This document shows positions 44,553 through 58,481 of a stretch of 64,000 bases of DNA, piece after piece; within the stretch, counting starts at the first letter, position 1, and every line of letters begins with the position of its first letter. The translations under genes were made by a program, and so were the position numbers. The stretch is from Henricia sp. BOLD:AAB3569 (lineage: Eukaryota > Echinodermata > Asteroidea > Spinulosida > Echinasteridae). The notes under the pieces were generated by a model, which searched no databases, was not told where the DNA came from, and saw only the letters and a list, made by a program, of their open reading frames with translations. The DNA lies in contig JBBELK010000326.1 in assembly GCA_037783545.1 (NCBI GenBank), forward strand, positions 434,001-498,000. The letters run 5' to 3'.

Positions 44553-47500
44553 CTATATTCCGCACTTGTCATGAACAATTTACAGACTTTCGCAGTGAAA
44601 TGGCCGAGAAATTTTAGAGTTTAGGGAAAACTGGGCTCGGGCTTCCTGCCTGCTCTGCAGACCGTGGCTGTCCGTGTACTCCTGATCACTCGTGCGCATG
44701 CTCAGTCTTGTTTGGGACGGGAATTTGGTCAAAGTGTGGTCCAAACGTCGGCAAATTTGGAAGTCAAGGAATTTTCCGACGAACTTCAAATTGTGCATGC
44801 TCCAAACAGTCTATATTCCGCACTTGTCCTGAAAAATTGACAGACTTTCGCCGGGAAATGGCCGAGAAATTTCAGAGTTTAGGGAAAACTGGGCTCGGGC
44901 TTCCTGCCTGCTCTGCAGACCGTGGCTGTCCGTGTACTCCTGATCACTCGTGCGCATGCTCAGTCTTGTTTGGGACGGGAATTTGGTCAAAGTGTGGTCC
45001 AAACGTCGGCAAATTTGGAAGTCAAGGAATTTTCCGACGAACTTCAAATTTTGCATGCTCCAAACAGTCTATATTCCGCACTTGTCCTGAAAAATTGACA
45101 GACTTTCGCCGTGAAATGGCCGAGAAATTTCAGAGTTTAGGAAAAACTGGACTCGGGCTTCCTGCCTGCTCTGCAGACCGTGGCTGTCCGTGTACTCCTG
45201 ATCACTCGTCCGCATGCTCAGTCTTGTTTGGGACGGGAATTTGGTCAAAGTGTGGTCCAAACGTCGGCAAATTTGGAAGTCAAGGAATTTTCCGACGAAC
45301 TTCAAATTGTGCATGCTCCAAACAGTCTATATTCCGCACTTGTCCTGAAAAATTGACAGACTTTCGCAGTGAAATGGCCGAGAAATTTTAGAGTTTAGGG
45401 AACACTGGGCTCGGGCTTCCTGCCTGCTCTGCAGACCGTGGCTGTCCGTGTACTCCTGATCACTCTTGCGCACGCTCAGTCTTGTTTGGGACGGGAATAT
45501 GGTCAAAGTGTGGTCCAAACGTCGGCAAATTTGGAAGTCAAGATATTTTCCGACGAACTTCAATTTTTGCATGCTCCAAACAGTCTATATTCCGCACTTG
45601 TCCTGAAAAATTGACAGACTTTCGCCGGGAAAAAGCCGAGAAATTTCAGAGTTTAGGAAAAACTGGGCTCGGGCTTCCTGCCTGCTCTGCAGACCGTGGC
45701 TGTCCGTGTACTTCTGATCACTCGTGCGCATGCTCAGTCTTGTTTGGGACGGGAATTTTGTCAAAGTGTGGTCCAAACGTCGGCAAATTTGGTAGTCAAG
45801 AAATTTTCCGACGAACTTCAAATTTTGCATGCTCCAAAGAGTCTATATTCCGCACTTGTCCTGAAAAATTGACAGACTGTCGCCGGGAAATGGCCGAGAA
45901 ATTTCAGAGTTTAGGGAAAACTGGGCTCGGGCTTCCTGCCTGCTCTGCAGACCGTGGCTGTCCGTGTACTCCTGATCACTCGTGCGCATGCTCAGTCTTG
46001 TTTGGGACGGGAATTTGGTCAAAGTGTGGTCCAAACGTCGGCAAATTTGGAAGTCAAGGAATTTTCCAACGAACTTCGAATTTTGCATGCTCCAAACAGT
46101 CTATATTCCGCACTTGTCCTGAAAAATTGACAGACTTTCGCAGTGAAATGGCCGAGAAATTTTAGAGTTTAGGGAAAACTGGGCTCGGGCTTCCTGCCTG
46201 CTCTGCAGACCGTGGCTGTCCGTGTACTCCTGATCACTCTTGCGCACGCTCAGTCTTGTTTGGGACGGGAATATGGTCAAAGTGTGGTCCAAACGTCGGC
46301 AAATTTGGAAGTCAAGATATTTTCCGACGAACTTCAAATTTTGCATGCTCCAAACAGTCTATATTCCGCACTTGTCCTGAAAAATTGACAGACTTTCGCC
46401 AGGAAAAGGCCGAGAAATTTCAGAGTTTAGGAAAAACTGGGCTCGGGCTTCCTGCCTGCTCTGCAGACCGTGGCTGTCCGTGTACTCCTGATCACTCGTG
46501 CGCATGCTCAGTCTTGTTTGGGACGGGAATTTGGTCAAAGTGTGGTCCAAACGTCGGCAAATTTGGTAGTCAAGGAATTTTCCGACGAACTTCGAATTTT
46601 GCATGCTCCAAACAGTCTATATTCCGCACTTGTCCTGAAAAATTGACAGACTTTCGCAGTGAAATGGCCGAGAAATTTTAGAGTTTAGGGAAAACTGGGC
46701 TCGGGCTTCCTGCCTGCTCTGCAGACCGTGGCTGTCCGTGTACTCCTGATCACTCTTGCGCACGCTCAGTCTTGTTTGGGACGGGAATATGGTCAAAGTG
46801 TGGTCCAAACGTCGGCAAATTTGGAAGTCAAGATATTTTCCGACGAACTTCAAATTTTGCATGCTCCAAACAGTCTATATTCCGCACTTGTCCTGAAAAA
46901 TTGACAGACTTTCGCCAGGAAAAGGCCGAGAAATTTCAGAGTTTAGGAAAAACTGGGCTCGGGCTTCCTGCCTGCTCTGCAGACCGTGGCTGTCCGTGTA
47001 CTCCTGATCACTCGTGCGCATGCTCAGTCTTGTTTGGGACGGGAATTTGGTCAAAGTGTGGTCCAAACGTCGGCAAATTTGGTAGTCAAGAAATTTTCCG
47101 ACGAACTTCAAATTTTGCATGCTCCAAACAGTCTATATTCCGCACTTGTCCTGAAAAATTGACAGACTGTCGCCGGGAAATGGCCGAGAAATTTCAGAGT
47201 TTAGGGAAAACTGGGCTCGGGCTTCCTGCCTGCTCTGCAGACCGTGGCTGTCCGTGTACTCCTGATCACTCGTGCGCATGCTCAGTCTTGTTTGGGACGG
47301 GAATTTGGTCAAAGTGTGGTCCAAACGTCGGCAAATTTGGTAGTCAAGACATTTTCCGACGAACTTCAAATTTTGCATGCTCCAAACAGTCTATATTCCG
47401 CACTTGTCATGAAAAATTTACAGACTTTCGCAGTGAAATGGCCGAGAAATTTTAGAGTTTAGGGAAAACTGGGCTCGGGCTTCCTGCCTGCTCTGCAGAC

Positions 47501-50500
47501 CGTGGCTGTCCGTGTACTCCTGATCACTCGTGCGCATGCTCAGTCTTGTTTGGGACGGGAATTTGGTCAAAGTGTGGTCCAAACGTCGGCAAATTTGGAA
47601 GTCAAGATATTTTCCGACGAACTTCAAATTTTGCATGCTCCAAACAGTCTATATTCCGCACTTGTCCTGAAAATTTGACAGACTTTCGCCGGGAAAAGGC
47701 CGAGAAATGTCAGAGTTTAGGAAAAACTGGGCTCGGGCTTCCTGCCTGCTCTGCAGACCGTGGCTGTCCGTGTACTCCTGATCACTCGTGCGCATGCTCA
47801 GTCTTGTTTGGGACGGGAATATGGTCAAAGTGTGGTCCAAACGTCGGCAAATTTGGAAGTCAAGATATTTTCCGACGAACTTCAAATTTTGCATGCTCCA
47901 AACAGTCTATATTCCGCACTTGTCCTGAAAAATTGACAGACTTTCGCCAGGAAAAGGCCGAGAAATTTCAGAGTTTAGGAAAAACTGGGCTCGGGCTTCC
48001 TGCCTGCTCTGCAGACCGTGGCTGTCCGTGTACTCCTGATCACTCGTGCGCATGCTCAGTCTTGTTTGGGACGGGAATTTGGTCAAAGTGTGGTCCAAAC
48101 GTCGGCAAATTTGGTAGTCAAGAAATTTTCCGACGAACTTCAAATTTTGCATGCTCCAAACAGTCTATATTCCGCACTTGTCCTGAAAAATTGACAGACT
48201 GTCGCCGGGAAATGGCCGAGAAATTTCAGAGTTTAGGGAAAACTGGGCTCGGGCTTCCTGCCTGCTCTGCAGACCGTGGCTGTCCGTGTACTCCTGATCA
48301 CTCGTGCGCATGCTCAGTCTTGTTTGGGACGGGAATTTGGTCAAAGTGTGGTCCAAACGTCGGCAAATTTGGTAGTCAAGACATTTTCCGACGAACTTCA
48401 AATTTTGCATGCTCCAAACAGTCTATATTCCGCACTTGTCATGAAAAATTTACAGACTTTCGCAGTGAAATGGCCGAGAAATTTTAGAGTTTAGGGAAAA
48501 CTGGGCTCGGGCTTCCTGCCTGCTCTGCAGACCGTGGCTGTCCGTGTACTCCTGATCACTCGTGCGCATGCTCAGTCTTGTTTGGGACGGGAATTTGGTC
48601 AAAGTGTGGTCCAAACGTCGGCAAATTTGGAAGTCAAGGAATTTTCCGACGAACTTCAAATTGTGCATGCTCCAAACAGTCTATATTCCGCACTTGTCCT
48701 GAAAAATTGACAGACTTTCGCAGTGAAATGGCCGAGAAATTTTAGAGTTTAGGGAAAACTGGGCTCGGGCTTCCTGCCTGCTCTGCAGACCGTGGCTGTC
48801 CGTGTACTCCTGATCACTCTTGCGCACGCTCAGTCTTGTTTGGGACGGGAATATGGTCAAAGTGTGGTCCAAACGTCGGCAAATTTGGAAGTCAAGATAT
48901 TTTCCGACGAACTTCAAATTTTGCATGCTCCAAACAGTCTATATTCCGCACTTGTCCTGAAAATTTGACAGACTTTCGCCGGGAAAAGGCCGAGAAATTT
49001 CAGAGTTTAGGAAAAACTGGGCTCGGGCTTCCTGCCTGCTCTGCAGACCGTGGCTGTCCGTGTACTCCTGATCACTCGTGCGCATGCTCAGTCTTGTTTG
49101 GGACGGGAATTTGGTCAAAGTGTGGTCCAAACGTCGGCAAATTTGGTAGTCAAGAAATTGTCCGACGAACTTCAAATTTTGCATGCTCCAAACAGTCTAT
49201 ATTCCGCACTTGTCCTGAAAAATTGACAGACTGTCGCCGGGAAATGGCCGAGAAATTTTAGAGTTTAGGGAAAACTGGGCTCGGGCTTCCTGCCTGCTCT
49301 GCAGACCGTGGCTGTCCGTGTACTCCTGATCACTCTTGCGCACGCTCAGTCTTGTTTGGGACGGGAATATGGTCAAAGTGTGGTCCAAACGTCGGCAAAT
49401 TTGGAAGTCAAGATATTTTCCGACGAACTTCAAATTTTGCATGCTCCAAACAGTCTATATTCCGCACTTGTCCTGAAAATTTGACAGACTTTCGCCGGGA
49501 AAAGGCCGAGAAATTTCAGAGTTTAGGAAAAACTGGGCTCGGGCTTCCTGCCTGCTCTGCAGACCGTGGCTGTCCGTGTACTCCTGATCACTCGTGCGCA
49601 TGCTCAGTCTTGTTTGGGACGGGAATATGGTCAAAGTGTGGTCCAAACGTCGGCAAATTTGGAAGTCAAGATATTTTCCGACGAACTTCAAATTTTGCAT
49701 GCTCCAAACAGTCTATATTCCGCACTTGTCCTGAAAAATTGACAGACTTTCGCCAGGAAAAGGCCGAGAAATTTCAGAGTTTAGGAAAAACTGGGCTCGG
49801 GCTTCCTGCCTGCTCTGCAGACCGTGGCTGTCCGTGTACTCCTGATCACTCGTGCGCATGCTCAGTCTTGTTTGGGACGGGAATTTGGTCAAAGTGTGGT
49901 CCAAACGTCGGCAAATTTGGTAGTCAATAAATTTTCCGACGAACTTCAAATTTTGCATGCTCCAAACAGTCTATATTCCGCACTTGTCCTGAAAAATTGA
50001 CAGACTGTCGCCGGGAAATGGCCGAGAAATTTCAGAGTTTAGGGAAAACTGGGCTCGGGCTTCCTGCCTGCTCTGCAGACCGTGGCTGTCCGTGTACTCC
50101 TGATCACTCGTGCGCATGCTCAGTCTTGTTTGGGACGGGAATTTGGTCAAAGTGTGGTCCAAACGTCGGCAAATTTGGTAGTCAAGACATTTTCCGACGA
50201 ACTTCAAATTTTGCATGCTCCAAACAGTCTATATTCCGCACTTGTCATGAAAAATTTACAGACTTTCGCAGTGAAATGGCCGAGAAATTTTAGAGTTTAG
50301 GGAAAACTGGGCTCGGGCTTCCTGCCTGCTCTGCAGACCGTGGCTGTCCGTGTACTCCTGATCACTCGTGCGCATGCTCAGTCTTGTTTGGGACGGGAAT
50401 TTGGTCAAAGTGTGGTCCAAACGTCGGCAAATTTGGAAGTCAAGGAATTTTCCGACGAACTTCAAATTTTGCATGCTCCAAACAGTCTATATTCCGCACT

Positions 50501-51002
50501 TGTCCTGAAAAATTGACAGACTTTCGCAGTGAAATGGCCGAGAAATTTTAGAGTTTAGGGAAAACTGGGCTCGGGCTTCCTGCCTGCTCTGCAGACCGTG
50601 GCTGTCCGTGTACTCCTGATCACTCTTGCGCACGCTCAGTCTTGTTTGGGACGGGAATATGGTCAAAGTGTGGTCCAAACGTCGGCAAATTTGGAAGTCA
50701 AGATATTTTCCGACGAACTTCAAATTTTGCATGCTCCAAACAGTCTATATTCCGCACTTGTCCTGAAAATTTGACAGACTTTCGCCGGGAAAAGGCCGAG
50801 AAATTTCAGAGTTTAGGAAAAACTGGGCTCGGGCTTCCTGCCTGCTCTGCAGACCGTGGCTGTCCGTGTACTCCTGATCACTCGTGCGCATGCTCAGTCT
50901 TGTTTGGGACGGGAATTTGGTCAAAGTGTGGTCCAAACGTCGGCAAATTTGGTAGTCAAGAAATTGTCCGACGAACTTCAAATTTTGCATGCTCCAAACA
51001 GT
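44553..51002 (+). repeat. 25 consecutive exact 258-bp monomers with nested short HORs
   Basis: From 44553 to 51003 every marker interval is 258 bp (6,450 bp), unlike the indel-rich left half. Repeating combinations include dimers (46101-46616 against 46617-47132), trimers (774 bp), a 1,032-bp tetramer offset (46875 with 47907; 47133 with 48165) and an 1,806-bp heptamer offset (48681-49196 with 50487-51002, both with GAAATTGTCCGACG). Marker substitutions are GGAATATGG, GATATTTTCC, AAAAGGCCGAG, CGCCAGGAAAAGG and CGCAGTGAAATGG. Confidence 0.82.
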
Positions 51003-52033
51003 CTATATTCCGCACTTGTCCTGAAAAATTGACAGACTGTCGCCGGGAAATGGCCGAGAAATTTTAGAGTTTAGGGAAAACTGGGCTCGGGCTTCCTGCC
51101 TGCTCTGCAGACCGTGGCTGTCCGTGTACTCCTGATCACTCGTGCGCATGCTCAGTCTTGTTTGGGACGGGAATTTGGTCAAAGTGTGGTCCAAACGTCG
51201 GCAAATTTGGAAGTCAAGGAATTTTCCGACGAACTTCAAATTTGCATGCTCCAAACAGTCTATATTCCGCACTTGTCCTGAAAAATTGACAGACTTTCGC
51301 CGGGAAATGGCCGAGAAATTTCAGAGCTTAGGGAAAACTGGGCTCGGGCTTCCTGCCTGCTCTGCAGACCGTGGCTGTCCGTGTACTCCTGATCACTCGT
51401 GCGCATGCTCAGTGTTGTTTGGGACGGGAATTTGGTCAAAGTGTGGTCCAAACGTCGGCAAATTTGGTAGTCAAGACATTTTCCGACGAACTTCAAATTT
51501 TGCATGCTCCAAACAGTCTATATTCCGCACTTGTCATGAAAAATTAACAGACTTTCGCCGGGAAATGGCCGAGAAATTTCAGAGTTTAGGGAAAACTGGG
51601 CTCGGGCTTCCTGCCTGCTCTGCAGACCGTGGCTGTCCGTGTACTCCTGATCACTCTTGCGCACGCTCAGTCTTGTTTGGGACGGGAATTTGGTCAAAGT
51701 GTGGTCCAAACGTCGGCAAATTTGGAAGTCAAGAAATTTTCCGACGAACTTCAAATTTTGCATGCTCCAAACAGTCTATATTCCGCACTTGTCCTAAAAA
51801 ATTGACAGACTTTCGCCGGGAAATGGCCGAGAAATTTCAGAGTTTAGGAAAAACTGGGCTCGGGCTTCCTGCCTGCTCTGCAGACCGTGGCTGTCCGTGT
51901 ACTCCTGATCACTCGTGCGCATGCTCAGTCTTGTTTGGGACAGGAATTTGGTCAAAGTGTGGTCCAAACGTCGGAAAATTTGGTAGTCAAGAAATTTTCC
52001 GACGAACTTCAAATTTTGCATGCTCCAAACAGT
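51003..52033 (+). repeat. four linking monomers (51003, 51260, 51518, 51776)
   Basis: The first is 257 bp (AAATTTGC loss). The second is of the AGCTTAGGG / GTGTTG type. The third has CATGAAAAATTAACAG with the CTTGCGCACG form. The fourth has GGGACAGGAATTTGG and GTCGGAAAATTTGG, features that carry on into the 52-54 kb block. Confidence 0.75.
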
Positions 52034-54613
52034 CTATATTCTGCACTTGTCCTCAAAAATTGACAGACTGTCGCCGGGAAATGGCCGAGAAATTCCAGAG
52101 TTTAGGGAAAACTGGGCTCGGGCTTCCTGCCTGCTCTGCATACCGTGGCTGTCCGTGTACTCCTGATCACTCGTGCGCATGCTCAGTGTTGTTTGGGACG
52201 GGAATTTGGTGAAAGTGTGGTCCAAACGCCGGCAAATTTGGAAGTCAAGAAATTTTCCGACGAACTTCAAATTTTGCATGATCCAAACAGTCTATATTCC
52301 GCTCTAGTCAAGAAAAATTTACAGACTTTCTCCGGGAAATGGCCGAGAAATTTATGAGTTTAGGGAAAACTGGGCTTGGGCTTCCTGCCTGCTCTGCAGA
52401 CCGTGGCTGTCTGTGTACTCCTGATCACTCGTGCGCATGCTCAGTCTTGTTTGGGACGGGAATTTGGTCAAAGTGTGGTCCAAACGTCGGCAAATTTGGA
52501 AGTCAAGAAATTTTCCGACGAACTTCAAATTTTGCATGCTCCAAACAGTCTATATTCCGCACTTGTCCTGAAAAATTTACAGACTTTCGCCGTGAAATGG
52601 CCGAGCAATTTCAGAGTTTAGGGAAAACTGGGCTCGGGCTTCCTGCCTGCTCTGCAGACCGTGGCTGTCCGTGTACTCCTGATCACTCGTGCGCATGCTC
52701 AGTCTTGTTTGGGACGGGAATTTGGTCAAAGTGTGGTCCAAACGTCGGCAAATTTGGAAGTCAAGGAATTTTCCGACGAACTTCCAATTGTGCATGCTCC
52801 AAACAGTCTATATTCCGCACTTGTCCAGAAAAATTGACAGACTTTCGCCGGGAAATGGCCGAGAAATTTCAGAGTTTAGGGAAAACTGGGCTCGGGCTTC
52901 CTGCCTGCTCTGCAGACCGTGGCTGTCCGTGTACTCCTGATCACTCGTGCGCATGCTCAGTCTTGTTTGGGACGGGAATTTGGTCAAAGTGTGGTCCAAA
53001 CGTCGGAAAATTTGGAAGTCAAGAAATTTTCCGACGAACTTCAAATTTTGCATGATCCAAACAGTCTATATTCCGCACTTGTCATGAACAATTTACAGAC
53101 TTTCTCCGGGAAATGGCCGATAAATTTATGAGTTTAGGGAAAACTGGGCTTGGGCTTCCTGCCTGCTCTGCAGACCGTGGCTGTCCGTGTACTCCTGATC
53201 ACTCGTGCGCATGCTCAGTCTTGTTTGGGACGGGAATTTTGTCAAAGTGTGGTCCAAACGTAGGCAAATTTGGAAGTCAAGAAATTTTCCGACGAACTTC
53301 AAATTTTGCATGATCCAAACAGTCTATATTCCGCACTTGTCATGAAAAATTTACAGACTTTCTCCGGGAAATGGCCGAGAAATTTCTGAGTTTAGGGAAA
53401 ACTGGGCTTGGGCTTCCTGCCTGCTCTGCAGACCGTGGCTGTCCGTGTACTCCTGATCACTCGTGCGCATGCTCAGTCTTGTTTGGGACAGGAATTTGGT
53501 CAAAGTGTGGTCCAAACGTCGGAAAATTTGGTAGTCAAGAAATTTTCCGACGAACTTCAAATTTTGCATGCTCCAAACAGTCTATATTCCGCACTTGTCC
53601 TCAAAAATTGACAGACTGTCGCCGGGAAATGGCCGAGAAATTCCAGAGTTTAGGGAAAACTGGGCTCGGGCTTCCTGCCTGCTCTGCATACCGTGGCTGT
53701 CCGTGTACTCCTGATCACTCGTGCGCATGCTCAGTGTTGTTTGGGACGGGAATTTGGTGAAAGTGTGGTCCAAACGCCGGCAAATTTGGAAGTCAAGAAA
53801 TTTTCCGACGAACTTCAAATTTTGCATGATCCAAACAGTCTATATTCCGCTCTAGTCAAGAAAAATTTACAGACTTTCTCCGGGAAATGGCCGAGAAATT
53901 TATGAGTTTAGGGAAAACTGGGCTTGGGCTTCCTGCCTGCTCTGCAGACCGTGGATGTCTGTGTACTCCTGATCACTCGTGCGCATGCTCAGTCTTGTTT
54001 GGGACGGGAATTTGGTCAAAGTGTGGTCCAAACGTCGGCAAATTTGGAAGTCAAGAAATTTTCCGACGAACTTCAAATTTTGCATGCTCCAAACAGTCTA
54101 TATTCCGCACTTGTCCTGAAAAATTTACAGACTTTCGCCGTGAAATGGCCGAGCAATTTCAGAGTTTAGGGAAAACTGGGCTCGGGCTTCCTGCCTGCTC
54201 TGCAGACCGTGGCTGTCCGTGTACTCCTGATCACTCGTGCGCATGCTCAGTCTTGTTTGGGACGGGAATTTGGTCAAAGTGTGGTCCAAACGTCGGCAAA
54301 TTTGGAAGTCAAGGAATTTTCCGACGAACTTCCAATTGTGCATGCTCCAAACAGTCTATATTCCGCACTTGTCCAGAAAAATTGACAGACTTTCGCCGGG
54401 AAATGGCCGAGAAATTTCAGAGTTTAGGGAAAACTGGGCTCGGGCTTCCTGCCTGCTCTGCAGACCGTGGCTGTCCGTGTACTCCTGATCACTCGTGCGC
54501 ATGCTCAGTCTTGTTTGGGACGGGAATTTGGTCAAAGTGTGGTCCAAACGTCGGAAAATTTGGAAGTCAAGAAATTTTCCGACGAACTTCAAATTTTGCA
54601 TGATCCAAACAGT
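52034..54613 (+). repeat. 6-monomer HOR, 1,548 bp, second copy losing one monomer
   Basis: Unit 52034-53581 recurs from 53582. Frames at 52145-52357, 52339-53055 and 52689-52940 reappear 1,548 bp later almost unchanged. Private marks are CTCAAAAATTG, TGCATACCG, GGTGAAAGTGTGG, AAACGCCGGC, CGCTCTAGTCAAG, TTTATGAG and TTTCTGAG. In copy 1 a TTTATGAG monomer (53066) precedes a TTTCTGAG monomer (53324). In copy 2 these are fused into one monomer at 54614, so one monomer was lost at the junction with the 15-monomer HOR. Confidence 0.87.
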
Positions 54614-57600
54614 CTATATTCCGCACTTGTCATGAACAATTTACTGATTTTCTCCGGGAAATGGCCGAGAAATTTCTGAGTTTAGGGAAAACTGGGCTTG
54701 GGCTTCCTGCCTGCTCTGCAGACCGTGGCTGTCCGTGTACTCCTGATCACTCGTGCGCATGCTCAGTCTTGTTTGGGACGGGAATTTGGTCAAAGTGTGG
54801 TCCAAACGTCGGCAAATTTGGTAGTCAAGAAATTTTCCGACGAACTTCAAATTTTGCATGCTCCAAACAGTCTATATTCCGCACTTGTCCTGAAAAATTG
54901 ACAGACTTTCGCCGTAAAATGGCCGATAAATTTCAGAGTTTAGGGAAAACTGGGCTAGGGCTTCCTGCCTGCTCTGCAGACCGTGGCTGTCCGTGTACTC
55001 CTGATCACTCGTGCGCATGCTCAGTCTTGTTTGGGACGGGAATTTGGTCAAAGTGTGGTCCAAACGTCGGCAAATTTGGAAGTCAAGACATTTTCCGACG
55101 AACTTCAAATTTTGCATGCTCCAAACAGTCTATATTCCGCACTTGTCCTGAAAAATTGACAGACTTTCGCCGTGAAATGGCCGAGAAATTTCAGAGTTTA
55201 GGGAAAACTGGGCTCGGGCTTCCTGCCTGCTCTGCAGACCGTGGCTGTCCGTGTACTCCTGATCACTCGTGCGCATGCTCAGTCTTGTTTGGGACGGGAA
55301 TTTGGTCAAAGTGTGGTCCAAACGTCGGCAAATTTGGAAGTCAAGGAATTTTCCGACGAACTTCCAATTGTGCATGCTCCAAACAGTCTGTATTCCGCAC
55401 TTGTCCTAAAAAATTGACAGACTTTCGCCGGGAAATGGCCGAGAAATTTCAGAGTTTAGGGAAAACTGGGCTCGGGCTTCCTGCCTGCTCTGCAGACCGT
55501 GGCTGTCCGTGTACTCCTGATCACTCGTGCGCATGCTCAGTCTTGTTTGGGACGGGAATTTGGTCAAAGTGTGGTCCAAACGTCGGCAAATTTGGAAGTC
55601 AAGGAATTTTCCGACGAACTTCAAATTTTGCATGCTCCAAACAGTCTATATTCCGCACTTGTCCTGAAAAATTGACAGACTTTCGCCGGGAAATGGCCGA
55701 GAAATTTCAGAGTTTAGGGAAAACTGGGCTCGGGCTTCCTGCCTGCTCTGCAGACCGTGGCTGTCCGTGTACTCCTGATCACTCTTGAGCACGCTCAGTC
55801 TTGTTTGGGACGGGAATTTGGTCAAAGTGTGGTCCAAACGTCGGCAAATTTGGAAGTCAAGAAATTTCCGACGAACTTCAAATTTTGCATGCTCCAAACA
55901 GTCTATATTCCGCACTTGTCCTGAAAAATTGACAGACTTTCGCCGGGAAATGGCCGAGAAATTTCAGAGTTTAGGAAAAACTGGGCTCGGGCTTCCTGCC
56001 TGCTCTGCAGACCGTGGCTGTCCGTGTACTCCTGATCACTCGTGCGCATGCTCAGTCTTGTTTGGGACGGGAATTTGGTCAAAGTGTGGTCCAAACGTTG
56101 GCAAATTTGGAAGTCAAGGAATTTTCCGACGAACTTCAAATTTTGCATGCTCCAAACAGTCTATATTCCGCACTTGTCCTGAAAAATTGACAGACTTTCG
56201 CCGTGAAATGGCCGAGAAATTTTAGAGTTTAGGGATAACTGGGCTCGGGCTTCCTGCCTGCTCTGCAGACCGTGGCTGTCCGTGTACTCCTGATCACTCT
56301 TGAGCACGCTCAGTCTTGTTTGGGACGGGAATTTGGTCAAAGTGTGGTCCAAACGTCGGCAAATTTGGAAGTCAAGAAATTTCCGACGAACTTCAAATTT
56401 TGCATGCTCCAAACAGTCTATATTCCGCACTTGTCCTGAAAAATTGACAGACTTTCGCCGGGAAATGGCCGAGAAATTTCAGAGTTTAGGAACAACTGGG
56501 CTCGGGCTTCCTGCCTGCTCTGCAGACCGTGGCTGTCCGTGTACTCCTGATCACTCGTGCGCATGCTCAGTCTTGTTTGGGACGGGAATTTGGTCAAAGT
56601 GTGGTCCAAACGTCGGCAAATTTGGAAGTCAAGGAATTTTCCGACGAACTTCAAATTGTGCATGCTCCAAACAGTCTATATTCCGCACTTGTCCTGAAAA
56701 ATTGACAGACTTTCGCCGGGAAATGGCCGAGAAATTTCAGAGTTTAGGGAAAACTGGGCTCGGGCTTCCTGCCTGCTCTGTGGACCGTGGCTGTCCGTGT
56801 ACTCCTGATCACTCGTGCGCATGCTCAGTCTTGTTTGGGACGGGAATTTGGTCAAAGTGTGGTCCAAACGTCGGCAAATTTGGAAGTCAAGGAATTTTCC
56901 GACGAACTTCAAATTTTGCATGCTCCAAACAGTCTATATTCCGCACTTGTCCTGAAAAATTGACAGACTTTCGCCGTGAAATGGCCGAGAAATTTCAGAG
57001 TTTAGGAAAAACTGGGCTCGGGCTTCCTGCCTGCTCTGCAGACCGTGGCTGTCCGTGTACTCCTGATCACTCGTGCGCATGCTCAGTCTTGTTTGGGACG
57101 GGAATTTGGTCAAAGTGTGGTCCAAACGTCGGCAAATTTGGAAGTCAAGGAATTTTCCGACGAACTTCAAATTTTGCATGCTCCAAACAGTCTATATTCC
57201 GCACTTGTCCTGAAAAATTGACAGACTTTCGCCGTGAAATGGCCGAGAAATTTTAGAGTTTAGGGAAAACTGGGCTCGGGCTTCCTGCCTGCTCTGCAGA
57301 CCGTGGCTGTCCGTGTACTCCTGATCACTCTTGCGCACGCTCAGTCTTGTTTGGGACGGGAATTTGGTCAAAGTGTGGTCCAAACGTCGGCAAATTTGGA
57401 AGTCAGGGAATTTTCCGACGAACTTCCAATTGTGCATGCTCCAAACAGTCTATATTCCGCACTTGTCCTGAAAAATTGACAGACTTTCGCCGGGAAATGG
57501 CCGAGAAATTTCAGAGTTTAGGGAAAACTGGGCTCGGGCTTCCTGCCTGCTCTGCAGACCGTGGCTGTCCGTGTACTCCTGATCACTCGTGCGCATGCTC

Positions 57601-58481
57601 AGTCTTGTTTGGGACGGGAATTTGGTCAAAGTGTGGTCCAAACGTCGGCAAATTTGGAAGTCAAGGAATTTTCCGACGAACTTCAAATTTTGCATGCTCC
57701 AAACAGTCTATATTCCGCACTTGTCCTGAAAAAATTGGCAGACTTTCGCCGTGAAATGGCCGAGAAATTTTAGAGTTTAGGGAAAACTGGGCTCGGGCTT
57801 CCTGCCTGCTCTGCAGACCGTGGCTGTCCGTGTACTCCTGATCACTCTTGCGCACGCTCAGTCTTGTTTGGGACGGGAATTTGGTCAAAGTGTGGTCCAA
57901 ACGTCGGCAAATTTGGAAGTCAAGAAATTTCCGACGAACTTCAAATTTTGCATGCTCCAAACAGTCTATATTCCGCACTTGTCCAGAAAAATTGACAGAC
58001 TTTCGCCGGGAAATGGCCGAGAAATTTCAGAGTTTAGGGAAAACTGGGCTCGGGCTTCCTGCCTGCTCTGCAGACCGTGGCTGTCCGTGTACTCCTGATA
58101 ACTCGTGCGCATGCTCAGTCTTGTTTGGGACGGGAATTTGGTCAAAGTGTGGTCCAAACGTCGGAAAATTTGGAAGTCAAGAAATTTTCCGACGAACTTC
58201 AAATTTTGCATGATCCAAACAGTCTATATTCCGCACTTGTCATGAACAATTTACTGATTTTCTCCGGGAAATGGCCGAGAAATTTATGAGTTTAGGGAAA
58301 ACCGGGCTTGGGCTTTCTGCCTGCTCTGCAGACCGTGGCTGTCCGTGTACTCCTGATCACTCGTGCGCATGCTCAGTCTTGTTTGGGACGGGAATTTTGT
58401 CAAAGTGTGTTCCAAACGTAGGCAAATTTGGAAGTCAAGAAATTTTCCGACGAACTTCAAATTTTGCATGATCCAAACAGT
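54614..58481 (+). repeat. 15-monomer HOR, copy 1 (3,868 bp)
   Basis: Fifteen monomers, of which 55646 and 56161 are 257 bp. Marks include CGTAAAATGGCCGATAAATTT (near 54914), GGGCTAGGGC, AACAGTCTGTATTCC, CTTGAGCACGC in the two 257-bp monomers, GGAACAACTGGG, AGTCAGGGAATT, and a GAAAAAATTGGCAG monomer (57708) whose extra A offsets a lost T. TGTGGACCG near 56780 is unique to this copy. Confidence 0.92.
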
